Origin: Scheffersomyces stipitis CBS 6054
Taxonomy: Eukaryota; Ascomycota; Pichiomycetes; Serinales; Debaryomycetaceae
DNA length: 64,000 bases
Reading direction: 5' to 3'
Assembly (NCBI RefSeq): GCF_000209165.1
Contig: NC_009068.1
Location: forward strand, 372,001 to 436,000
Below, one piece after another: positions 53,401 to 61,542 of the stretch (its first letter is position 1; the number at the start of each line of letters is the position of its first letter). Under the pieces are notes generated by a model. That model was not told where the DNA came from and made no database searches. It saw only the letters and a list, made by a program, of their open reading frames with translations. A program made the translations under genes and the position numbers.

Positions 53401-54569
53401 AGGAAGCCATCAACATAGCCCTAGAATCTAACAATTCGCATTTGTCTGTTATCTTGACCTTAACAGACTCCAATGATGATGCGGTGAGGGGCATCGCTAG
53501 TCAACAACTAAAGGCATGGAGAGACTCTTCATCATTACACTTGATACCTAGTCCTGTTGTCAAGATCTATAAGATTTTGTCAGGCGAATTTGATGACTTT
53601 GTCAATGAATTGCCCTGGAACATCAACTTGGCTTTGAAATTATACTATGGAGATGAAAGTGCCAAGTTGCATGAAGTTCTTAATGATTCACTTGAGAGAT
53701 CTGATAATGCTGCCTCTCAAGCTAGTGAAGTTATTGATATTTTGCAAGTTTACTGCAGTTTCCAAACCGATGGTAAGGATAAAGCGCTAAAGAAATTGAT
53801 CAGCTCATCGTTGAATAGCAAGTTGAAGTGGTTTTTCTTCAAAGTGATTTCTTCAGATGTTGTCGATACTACGTTTGATGGCATTTCCTTGTCGTTTGGG
53901 ATGTATTTGGAGAGTGTCAAGTTGTGGAAAGAAGCAATTTTTGTCTACTCCCATTTGTCGGATGACGAACAGAGCAAAAACAAATTGAGAGATGTAGTGA
54001 TTTCTAGTATCAAGAACATTAACAGTGACGACAAGAATTATTTGGTCTCGGTGTTGAAGGTGCCCACTGGTTTGCTTTCAGAAGCTATTGGCATCAGCAA
54101 AGGAGCTGATGGTGACCACTGGGGTGAATGCGAAGCTTTCATAGATGCCCAGTTGTGGGAGAATGCACATTTCGTGATCATAACGAAGTTGGGTCCGCAT
54201 GTGGTCATTTCCAAGAACAAGAACGCAGAAAACAGCTTGCTTGAGTTGATTTCTCGCTTTCCCCAGAAAGGTACGATTATCTCTACATGGAACAGCGGGG
54301 CCGGAATCTATGAAAAGTACATTGCCTTGACCAGAGATGAGAACAACATAGAAGTGTTAAGGTTCTTGTTGTCGAATATTCCCTTAGCTAAGGAAATCTC
54401 TAGCTTTGAAACCAAGAGTGCTCTCAAGATCATTTCTAGAAAGGTTGGGGATGTTGCTATAGAAAAGAGAAGCGATGTTGACGGTGTTGAAGGTAAGGTC
54501 CAGCAGTTATATCTTGGTGAAAGTGAGAAGAAATACTTTTCCGTGAGACTCCAGACAGATAATGTATGA
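50427..54569 (+). CDS. NUP145: Self-cleaving nucleoporin Nup145 (Nup98-Nup96 type)
   Basis: A 1380-aa precursor. The N-terminal about 190 residues are GLFG/FG repeats (GLFGNSGN, GLFGSNAV, GLFGSSN) forming the permeability barrier. The autoproteolytic domain (about 465-615) starts GYWSSPSIDELSSMSLEELS and ends with VKHFSVWGLIEDD; the scissile bond is F605|S606 of the HFS triad (H604). Cleavage would give Nup145N (605 aa) and Nup145C (775 aa), the latter an alpha-solenoid member of the Y-complex scaffold. S. cerevisiae Nup145 is 1317 aa. The start is the ATG at 50427. Confidence 0.94.
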   Translation: MFGSTNTGNNNWGASTGFAKSSSFSGLSGGSNSLFGNSGGASSNTNSAAGTLFGSTNATNPTSGQGSAVSGGLFGNSKVNSGSTSQALFAKPAGAGGLFGNSGNASNPQQTASTGMSSGLFESSKRQAPSGTFGNPTNNTATASGGLFGNSGNTVPTSGGLFGNSSTNNAISGAGLFGSNAVGSGIGSIQKQNQNIGGGLFGSSNANVGSSLFGAPQQQTTYQPTINTSNPYSYDKVLTNLQTTLSGMPESITNNLVAEDEAKDTGDRKRRFSYLEKKSSDKPQSSLLGKLGRTFRVFRNSAASTGLSSIRGLFTDSNYTKSNINQSILPKQQASGGPKNGVSKPSFRSSVDSRRMGSIKKLIIKSKPSKFHLIDADRVINTKRARLANVTNLGNDILPDKYSSDEDSEGELEQNTQKGFSRYPYNILKDDDVKNKSNLKTIIGKSVELTEEVEEESSIKYNKDGYWSSPSIDELSSMSLEELSSIDNFILGRKGFGQLAYNFPVDLSLTMQSAQSNRVLLEKELFGNTFQLERMIVLLYTNDAHNKPPIGMGLNVPATVTLEGAKPREGVPVGDYIKQLKLQKGMEFVTYDPITFVWVSKVKHFSVWGLIEDDGTELSKKYMEMKRKQDEYEETAELEYSRVYENREYLQEIKKQKLLNQTIAVPGGWKYANTTQQSPLDFKRKLLNNEINSQLDLHRKENVVNELSHVSDITLDSDENDRSVSPDSIVFAENEDLSDGGNNFDYLKQLVGNLPADVDMDEIVNEKAYEPEIVNDAVFDSIQIWPNLATSEDWIVQLKLANDMNSALAQSFGDSEGAKKQISPEDIDAVLFADFNRESLKKDQISTPSRDNKLAVIEDIEPQVDDEIFPNNISRILYDFLTKTIIETRTNSYPKVVETSGLSFVSLITNDLVKDEKQLFSLGASLFDKLSTEKYTELEQNIVNYLNETGRKRAFNIWLKEYNSNDIEILISQVQSNSLELIFVYVCAGDLKEAINIALESNNSHLSVILTLTDSNDDAVRGIASQQLKAWRDSSSLHLIPSPVVKIYKILSGEFDDFVNELPWNINLALKLYYGDESAKLHEVLNDSLERSDNAASQASEVIDILQVYCSFQTDGKDKALKKLISSSLNSKLKWFFFKVISSDVVDTTFDGISLSFGMYLESVKLWKEAIFVYSHLSDDEQSKNKLRDVVISSIKNINSDDKNYLVSVLKVPTGLLSEAIGISKGADGDHWGECEAFIDAQLWENAHFVIITKLGPHVVISKNKNAENSLLELISRFPQKGTIISTWNSGAGIYEKYIALTRDENNIEVLRFLLSNIPLAKEISSFETKSALKIISRKVGDVAIEKRSDVDGVEGKVQQLYLGESEKKYFSVRLQTDNV

Positions 54570-54902
54570 AGAGTAAAGGAATTGTACAGTAGTATAGCAT
54601 AGAACAGTAATATAGCGAAGAAAGGTAATATAATAGTAAATATTTTGCACGAAAGTTGTGCAGCAGTCTATAACAGAATAATATTACGGTAGAGTAGTAG
54701 AGTAGTATTATAAGAATGGTAAAGACTTGTGGTTTTGCTAGTACTACAAGATAGAAATCCAGTGTATATGGCCGTACTGTACATAGAGCAAACATTTCTT
54801 GATGATCATCTTATCATTGGATCACGTGAGCTATTTGTCAGATATCAAATATGTAATGTCGTCTGACAAGCTATCTACCGTTCTTCTTCTCAACAACACC
54901 AT
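54570..54902. promoter_or_regulatory. NUP145-NBP35 intergenic region with CACGTG site
   Basis: 333 bp. ATCACGTGA at 54821-54829 lies about 75 bp upstream of the NBP35 ATG, a typical position for an activator site. The rest is AT-rich. No gene is present. Confidence 0.45.
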
Positions 54903-55895
54903 ATGGCACCCTCTATAGAAGTTTCGAAGACTCAGTTACAGGCACCAGAGCCGGAACATTGTCCGGGTCCGGAATCAGAGCAAGCGGGCAAAGACGACGC
55001 GTGTGAGGGATGCCCCAATCAAGACATATGTTCTTCACAGCTACCTAAGGGGCCCGATCCTGATTTACCACACATCAACAAACGTTTAGCGCAGATAGAC
55101 CACAAGATCTTGGTTCTTTCAGGAAAAGGAGGGGTGGGGAAGCTGACTTTCACGTCTATGTTGTCGTGGGCCCTAGCTGCCGACGAAGATATCGAAGTCG
55201 GAGCTATGGATTTGGATATCTGTGGGCCATCGCTCCCTCGCATGTTGGGAGCTGAGGGTGAGTCCGTGCATCAGTCGAACTCTGGATTGTCACCAGTTTA
55301 TGTCGCCGACAACTTGGGGTTGATGAGCATCTCGTTTATGCTTCCGGATCCGGATTCGGCGATTATCTGGCGTGGTGCTAAGAAGAACGGCTTAATCAAG
55401 CAGTTTTTGAAGGATGTCAATTGGGGGGAGCATCTTGATTATTTGGTAGTAGATACACCACCAGGGACGTCTGATGAACATCTCTCAGTAACAACGTACA
55501 TGAAGGAAGTAGGCATCGACGGTGCACTCATAGTGACGACTCCACAGGAAGTAGCGTTGCTCGATGTGAGGAAGGAAATCAATTTCTGTAGAAAAGCCGG
55601 TATCAAAATCTTGGGCTTGGTTGAAAACATGTCGGGATTTGTGTGCCCCAACTGTAAAGGAGAATCTCAGATATTCAAGGCAACTACCGGTGGAGGTAAG
55701 CAGTTGTGTAAGGAGTTGGATATTAAGTTCTTGGGCTCGGTACCTTTGGATCCTCGCATAGGCAGGGCCTGTGACTCAGGAGAATGTTTCTTTGATAGCT
55801 ACGCTGACTCCCCTGCGGCCACGGCGATCTTGGATGTAGTGGATGCCTTGCGGGACCAGGTTGAGCTTAATATGGGAAAATTGTCTCTTCTGTAA
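54903..55895 (+). CDS. NBP35: Cytosolic Fe-S cluster assembly scaffold Nbp35
   Basis: A 330-aa P-loop NTPase (S. cerevisiae Nbp35 is 328). The N-terminal ferredoxin-like motif C20-x13-C34-x2-C37-x5-C43 distinguishes it from its partner Cfd1, which lacks this region. Walker A spans residues 74-81, GKGGVGK followed by a CTG codon (55143-55145); this position is Ser in the family, so CTG is read as Ser. The signature [23 protein letters not shown] and the bridging-cluster CPNC (in [12 protein letters not shown]) are intact. With Cfd1 it assembles 4Fe-4S clusters for cytosolic and nuclear proteins. The start is the ATG at 54903. Confidence 0.96.
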   Translation: MAPSIEVSKTQLQAPEPEHCPGPESEQAGKDDACEGCPNQDICSSQLPKGPDPDLPHINKRLAQIDHKILVLSGKGGVGKLTFTSMLSWALAADEDIEVGAMDLDICGPSLPRMLGAEGESVHQSNSGLSPVYVADNLGLMSISFMLPDPDSAIIWRGAKKNGLIKQFLKDVNWGEHLDYLVVDTPPGTSDEHLSVTTYMKEVGIDGALIVTTPQEVALLDVRKEINFCRKAGIKILGLVENMSGFVCPNCKGESQIFKATTGGGKQLCKELDIKFLGSVPLDPRIGRACDSGECFFDSYADSPAATAILDVVDALRDQVELNMGKLSLL

Positions 55896-56374
55896 TATTG
55901 AAAGAATGGTAACGAAAAGTAACGCACAGAGATATAGAAGATACTGTTCGTATCGTTAGAGTATATTATAGAGGCTGTTATAGATATTCCGGATGTTGTC
56001 CTCATAATTTGTTGACATAAATAGGTGTAAATAGCGATAGGTTAATCTTGCTACGATGTACTTTTTGAACAGTGTAGTAGTCTCAGTTCTAGCTATATGT
56101 AGAGATTGCCGAAATCTGTATCTCTTGTAGACAAAAGACTTGTTTGATTTAGTTTGTTGTATCAGACTTGGCTTACTTCACTTTAGCATATATCACATCT
56201 CGTCCATATAGCTTTATAGAATCTATATGGTTTAAGTGTCTTATCTATGTGCATCTTCTAAATTAACTATACGCACTATAAATCTTAACTATGGGAATTT
56301 ATACCTTACAGTGAGTACTTAACTATGAGCATCAGAATCGCGAATCCACATAAACAGTACACTCTTCTGCAACC
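55896..56374. promoter_or_regulatory. NBP35-CHM7 tandem intergenic region
   Basis: 479 bp. TTAACTAT occurs three times upstream of CHM7 (56263, 56285 and 56319). The first half is the NBP35 3' region. No gene is seen and the repeat's meaning is unknown. Confidence 0.4.
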
Positions 56375-57757
56375 ATGCTGCCTATAGCTAGCAATGACAA
56401 GAACCTACAACAGGAGCTTATAGACCAGATCATTACACAAAACCCTCTCTTCTCCAAATCGAGATTGGTCTCTCTCTACTCCAACTTTGGCAAGCTTCAA
56501 CAGTTGAATCCAGAAGGATATCAGGCTAACATCAGTGCCTGGACCTCGCTTCTTCACGATATCTGTTCGAATAATGGCATTGGCGACTCGAACATCTCAC
56601 TAACGACGCATAATCTGAGTTTGGCGCATAGTCTAGCGGTTTTTCCGTATGGAGAACCCAAAAGCTTGGACTTGGTATTAGATGAGCTTGTTTCAAACAA
56701 CAAGATGGTACCCTACTCTTTGTATATTGCTCATAAGGGAAGCTATTTGAAAGTGATAAACCCGCTGGCTATTCTTGACTTATTTTCTCCAGCAAATTGG
56801 GTACGCTACGGACTTCGTTCCATCGGTATAGGAAACTATAAGATTGTGGATAGTAGTGGTACTCTTATAGACGAAAGATATGTTTCGTGGGAATTGCTTA
56901 CGAAGTTAGCAGAAAAGCTCTACAACTACGTCCGAAAAGAAATTACTAAAGCTGGCAGTTCAGTCACAAGTAAATTGTTCGGTTTCTTGTCACTATACGA
57001 ATTTTTGCGCTCTAAGGACGATTCCTTGACCGAACTAGATCTTTCCATAGTTTTGCTTTATTGGTCTAGAGACACAGAAAAGTGCCAAACGAGACAAGAG
57101 ATTAATGAGACTTACATAAAATTTGATAAGGAGCCAATAACTGATCTGGAAGTTGAGATTGTGAATGTCAAATCTGCTATACTCAACTTGAAGAAGAGGA
57201 ACACAAGTTTGGAATCCAAGATCGAAGAAATTGAAACCACAATGAAGTCTGTATTGACGATCAAGAGTAAAAGTGAACAGAAGGATAGACTTCGATATCT
57301 ACTTGGCCTCAAGAACGTATTCACCAAGTCTTTGAATCTGAGTTATTCGTCTTATAGTGAGTTGAGCTCGATTCTCTTGAAAATCGAAGATTCCCATTTG
57401 AATTCCGAGATTTATGCCCAGCTTGTTAGCAGCTCAAAATTGTTGAAAGATTTGAATTCAAAGATCGAGATCAGCGACATTGATGATGTTAAACTTGCCA
57501 TTGAGGAAGAAATGACAAAGACAGACGAGATTTCGCTGTCTCTAGAACAGGCTCATATCGAAGACTCGGAAATAGAAGAGGAACTAGAGAAGTTACATAA
57601 GGAAGAATCTGAAACTAATGAAGAGGACTCCTTGTTAAACAAACTTGAGAATTTGAAGATCAACAATGACAGTACTCAAAATATCGATAGTGACAGTACT
57701 CCAAGGATAGACGAACAAGAAACTTCTTCGAACCAGGTCGAACTAATGGCTACTTAA
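56375..57757 (+). CDS. CHM7: ESCRT-III/CHMP7-like nuclear-envelope protein Chm7
   Basis: A 460-aa protein, close to S. cerevisiae Chm7 (450 aa). The N-terminal half has winged-helix character (LFSKSRLVSLYSNFG and the ANWVRYGLRSIGIGNYKIVD block). The C-terminal half, from about 255, is a coiled Snf7-type ESCRT-III region (NVKSAILNLKKRNTSLESKI, YLLGLKNVFTKSL) ending in acidic helices that could hold an MIM or export signal. Chm7 surveys the nuclear envelope with Heh1 and helps seal or quality-control pore complexes. The second codon is CTG, hence Ser. Confidence 0.85.
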   Translation: MLPIASNDKNLQQELIDQIITQNPLFSKSRLVSLYSNFGKLQQLNPEGYQANISAWTSLLHDICSNNGIGDSNISLTTHNLSLAHSLAVFPYGEPKSLDLVLDELVSNNKMVPYSLYIAHKGSYLKVINPLAILDLFSPANWVRYGLRSIGIGNYKIVDSSGTLIDERYVSWELLTKLAEKLYNYVRKEITKAGSSVTSKLFGFLSLYEFLRSKDDSLTELDLSIVLLYWSRDTEKCQTRQEINETYIKFDKEPITDLEVEIVNVKSAILNLKKRNTSLESKIEEIETTMKSVLTIKSKSEQKDRLRYLLGLKNVFTKSLNLSYSSYSELSSILLKIEDSHLNSEIYAQLVSSSKLLKDLNSKIEISDIDDVKLAIEEEMTKTDEISLSLEQAHIEDSEIEEELEKLHKEESETNEEDSLLNKLENLKINNDSTQNIDSDSTPRIDEQETSSNQVELMAT

Positions 57758-58218
57758 TCAATATATTAATATATTATGAATAAACAGGGATTGGGTAAAG
57801 TTAAATTCATTCTTACTATTTAACATGAAACTAAAATGTAGCTTGACACAGTAGTCAAATGTATAAGTTGTATAAATAAGGAAAGGAGCCAAGTTCTTAA
57901 TCGTGAACAAAGCAGGTGGTACAATAGAACTGGCAAAATGATATTATAGAATTAAATAGCGGAAAAAAACATCAATCAACAAACAGGTGTAAGACAATCT
58001 AGCCAACAAGAAACAGTCGTTCAACAAAGCAAACCAATCAAGCAAATAACAATCAACAATAATAACAATATCAACATACAACAACAATCATAATAGTAGT
58101 GTTTTTCTGTCATCATAATAAAGGAAAAGAATTTAAATCAAACGTACTGAACTAATTGAATAACGTCTCGACTTACACAGCGTGACGCTTCCAACTTTTT
58201 CTTTTATCCTAACTTTTT
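57758..58218. other. CHM7-VAC8 convergent intergenic region
   Basis: 461 bp between two convergent stops. It contains an A/C-rich low-complexity stretch with repeated CAACAA/AATAAC words (57965-58100). No open frame of interest. Confidence 0.4.
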
Positions 58219-59904
58219 TTATCCTAAGATTTGCAAGATTTGTTGTGTCAAGTTGAAGAGTTCCACTTTTGGATCATCGAACTGATCTTCACTGGTTTGC
58301 TGATTCAACTGTGATTGTGATTGTGCCTGTTGTTGAGATGCACTCAAATTCTTTATGCCTGAAAGGATGGATTCGTTTTCTTTGATCAACGAGTTGATCT
58401 CGAGGTTGTTGGATTCCAAGAGCTGTAAGATGGTCCACAATGCAATGTGCTCAAAGGTGGCACTTCCACTCTGCAAGAATCTGATCAAGAACCCATAGAT
58501 ACCTTCATCTGGCTGAGACCAGTTGTTCAAGATATATTGTTTGTGGTCGTTGGATACTCTAGAACATAAATTGGCTAACGCGGCTGCTGAGTTACCACAA
58601 ACTTCACCGTTTTCGCTGAATGTCAAAGGAATAAGAACATCAATAATGTGACTTTCGTATAACTTTGGCTTTAAATCGTCAGCCAAGGCTAAAATGGCAA
58701 AACAAGCAGAAATTTCCAGCTGCACTGATAATGGCACCTTCAATACCAATTCCTTACATTTGTCTACAGCTCCAGCAGCTAACAAAGCTGTTCTGTTCTT
58801 TTCACTAGATGCAGCTAAGTTTCTCAACGTCGAAACAGCATGGCACTGGATTTCTTCACTGTCTGTGTAGTCAAGCAAACTTACCAATGGTTTTAAGAAA
58901 CCCGCTTCGATGATCAAGGCCTCGTTCAAGGGATGTATAGAAATGTTTCTAATACATGCTACAGCAGCGAGTACCAAATGCTGGTGATTACACGTCAACA
59001 ACTGGACTAAATGAGGTAATCCACCAGCTCTGACGATTTCAACCTGGTATCCAGAGTCGGAAGCCAAGTTTCTCAAGGCAAGTGTAGCTTGACATTGTAC
59101 TCTGGGGGATGGAGAGTCCATTAAGTTGACCAATTGACCTACGAGTTTGGGCTCTGTACTGGCGAGTTTCTTACGGTTGGCTTCATCTACAGCTATGTTG
59201 GATAAGGCGGTAGTACAGTAGTATTGGACATCGGCATCATCGTTAGATAATAACGATACCAATACAGGCACAGCTCCAGCATTAACTAACTCTTGTCTGT
59301 TTTCGCCGGAATGGGTCATGTTCAAAAGAGCACCAGTGGCATTTCTCTGCACCCTGATATCCTTTGACTTTGCCAATTTGGTTAACGGAATAAGAGCTCC
59401 ACTCTTTGCTATCTTGGACTTGTTGTCGTCTTGGGTAGCCAAGTTAGTGATGCAGCCTACAGCATTACATTGTACTTCTATGTTGGTCGACATCATCTGT
59501 CTGATCAAAGGTTCTAATCCGCCCATTTCCACGATTAGAATCTTGTTTTCGGTGTTAACAGCCAAGTTGCCTAAGGCTCCGCAGGCCGCTCTCTGCACTT
59601 CTGAGTCGGTACTTTGCAAAAGAATGAGTATCGGCTCTAAAACGTCTCTGTTGACTTCACGGACATCCTTCTCGGTGATTTCGGCAAATGCAAGAGCTGC
59701 AGACCTTTGCAAGTCGATATTTTCCGAATACACCAAAGTGCTGAGAGCCCTTAAGGGGCCGTTTGAGAAAAAGTCTACGTCCAGACGATTTTCTAAGTAT
59801 TGCAACAAGGCAGAGATTGCTTCTCTTTCATTTTCGGCCAAAAGGAGCTGTGTTTGACTACCGTCGCCCAGACGGCCTTTCAAGCAACTACAGCAGATAC
59901 CCAT
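58219..59904 (-). CDS. VAC8: Vacuolar armadillo-repeat protein Vac8
   Basis: A 561-aa protein starting [10 protein letters not shown]. Gly2 is the N-myristoylation site and Cys4, Cys5 and Cys7 are likely palmitoylated, anchoring it to the vacuole membrane. About eleven armadillo repeats follow; segments such as [45 protein letters not shown] and [11 protein letters not shown] are nearly identical to the S. cerevisiae protein. It acts in vacuole inheritance (with Vac17/Myo2), nucleus-vacuole junctions (Nvj1), homotypic fusion and Cvt/autophagy (Atg13). The start is the ATG at 59902-59904, which gives the lipid-modified N-terminus; the upstream frame to 59964 would bury Gly2 and is rejected. 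Confidence 0.96.
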   Translation of the reverse strand: MGICCSCLKGRLGDGSQTQLLLAENEREAISALLQYLENRLDVDFFSNGPLRALSTLVYSENIDLQRSAALAFAEITEKDVREVNRDVLEPILILLQSTDSEVQRAACGALGNLAVNTENKILIVEMGGLEPLIRQMMSTNIEVQCNAVGCITNLATQDDNKSKIAKSGALIPLTKLAKSKDIRVQRNATGALLNMTHSGENRQELVNAGAVPVLVSLLSNDDADVQYYCTTALSNIAVDEANRKKLASTEPKLVGQLVNLMDSPSPRVQCQATLALRNLASDSGYQVEIVRAGGLPHLVQLLTCNHQHLVLAAVACIRNISIHPLNEALIIEAGFLKPLVSLLDYTDSEEIQCHAVSTLRNLAASSEKNRTALLAAGAVDKCKELVLKVPLSVQLEISACFAILALADDLKPKLYESHIIDVLIPLTFSENGEVCGNSAAALANLCSRVSNDHKQYILNNWSQPDEGIYGFLIRFLQSGSATFEHIALWTILQLLESNNLEINSLIKENESILSGIKNLSASQQQAQSQSQLNQQTSEDQFDDPKVELFNLTQQILQILG

Positions 59905-61542
59905 TGGAAATGATATGTGATGAATAGAATGAGCTAGAAGTATCAGATACAATAGATCTATCAAATAGTATTAGTAACTATTACGAAAAGATGATATTAG
60001 TGACTTTGGATACTATCAATAGTAACGATTGTGATATGTCAGTTCTATGAATTGGTGGATAATCTGTGATATGATATCTGTAGATATATCAGCAGTTCTA
60101 CAGAGACACAACAGTTGTTGGTAACAATCACAATTATGTTCAATCAGACTTCTAATCTGAGTACAATATGAAGTGGAAGTTCTCTTGTAGATTTTCAAGA
60201 GTCCAAGAGTGGATTCCTGGATTTTCTAATATTCGGCGAATACTCTTAATCTGATGATATCTGGCTTCTCTCCAGTAATTTCTAGAGTAGAGCTCTTCCG
60301 GCGGCTGGCAAAAAGTCAGATAAAATATGAAAAACGGAAGGCAGCAGGCTTTTGCTTACGGCAAGGTTCGGAGTTGCTGTTTGCGGGCAATAACGCTGCG
60401 TTTGGAGATGATGGTGAAGAGTAGTTGAGTTGTTTGTAGGCGTGACTGGAAACCGTCTCAAAATTGAATTGTGTTTAACGAGAATTTTGATGGGTATATG
60501 CACACCGTGGATGGCAGGTTGTGAGCGATAGAGGGAAATTTTTGGAGATAGGAAGGTGTAGTGAGGATGAATTAGCGAGAAATTGAGGGAGCCTATCAGA
60601 GATTAGTGAGGAGCGAGGCACAGTATATATATAAGTTTTTCAAAATTTGACAGAAAACCTGAAAGACTGGTGGTGTTTACGTCTGTGTTTTCAGCTTGTG
60701 TCGGACAATTGACCGTGTCGCAGATTGGTATAGTTTGTAGCATCTAGCAGAGCGAACACCTGGCAATTATCATTGTAAGGAATTAGCAGGGTAAACGTCA
60801 CTTGGTTCAATCTTCGTGGTGACACCATGTTACTGCGGGTAATTTTTCTAGCGAAAAATAGACTATTTAGTGAGATCCATAGCGATACAAAATACCAAAT
60901 AGCGGCACGGAAAATGGTGCAGAATAGCGAGAGAGTTGTGAACTTGGGGACCGGAACTCTCACAATAGGGCCGGCTGGCATAAAAACCTCTGGCTGCCCC
61001 AAGTTTCACCCCAGAATTGCCGTGGCTTGCTACCACCATCAGACATCAATTCCTTCACCAATGACACCAACAACAAACACAGTAAGGGTATCCTGCAAGC
61101 TATTACCACAAACCTCCAGCACCCCTCCCTAGCCATTGTTATCTCTCGCTGCTATTTGTTGCTCAGGCAACTGTTCCGCGACTCTCACTAAATGTACGGG
61201 ACGAGCTCCCTGAATTAACCAATGGCCCCACTACCATATTTCAACAAAACAATAATGACAATACAATGAAAGTACAATGAAGGTAGGAACAAGTGTAAAT
61301 ATATAAATATGGAGTCATTTTCATTTTAACAGTACATATTTCTTCATTTTCTCTATTTTAATTCAAAATTCTAACTAGTTATCTTAATATTCGTGGCTAA
61401 TTTGATCAAAAATATGGACACAAAAAATTCACTTAATACCTGCGTTTTCTCTTAAATTTACTCTATATATACTTAGTAAACTGCTTTCCAAATCATGTTG
61501 ACAACAAAAATACTCTTTTTAACAACTTCCAGTATCAATTAA
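59905..61542. other. 1.6-kb spacer between VAC8 and the LINE
   Basis: The VAC8 promoter lies in the first few hundred bases. TAGCGAG occurs at 60573 and 60925, as in the HUB1/SSK2 promoter. An ATG-started 101-aa + strand frame at 60827-61132 overlaps a minus-strand frame at 60691-61002; neither resembles a known family. From about 61250 the sequence is very AT-rich and may be older non-genic filler or part of the element's insertion region. Confidence 0.45.

Noticed and set aside
60827..61132. 101-aa plus-strand ORF upstream of VAC8
   Set aside because: No family resemblance, overlaps an opposite frame of equal length and has random-looking composition.
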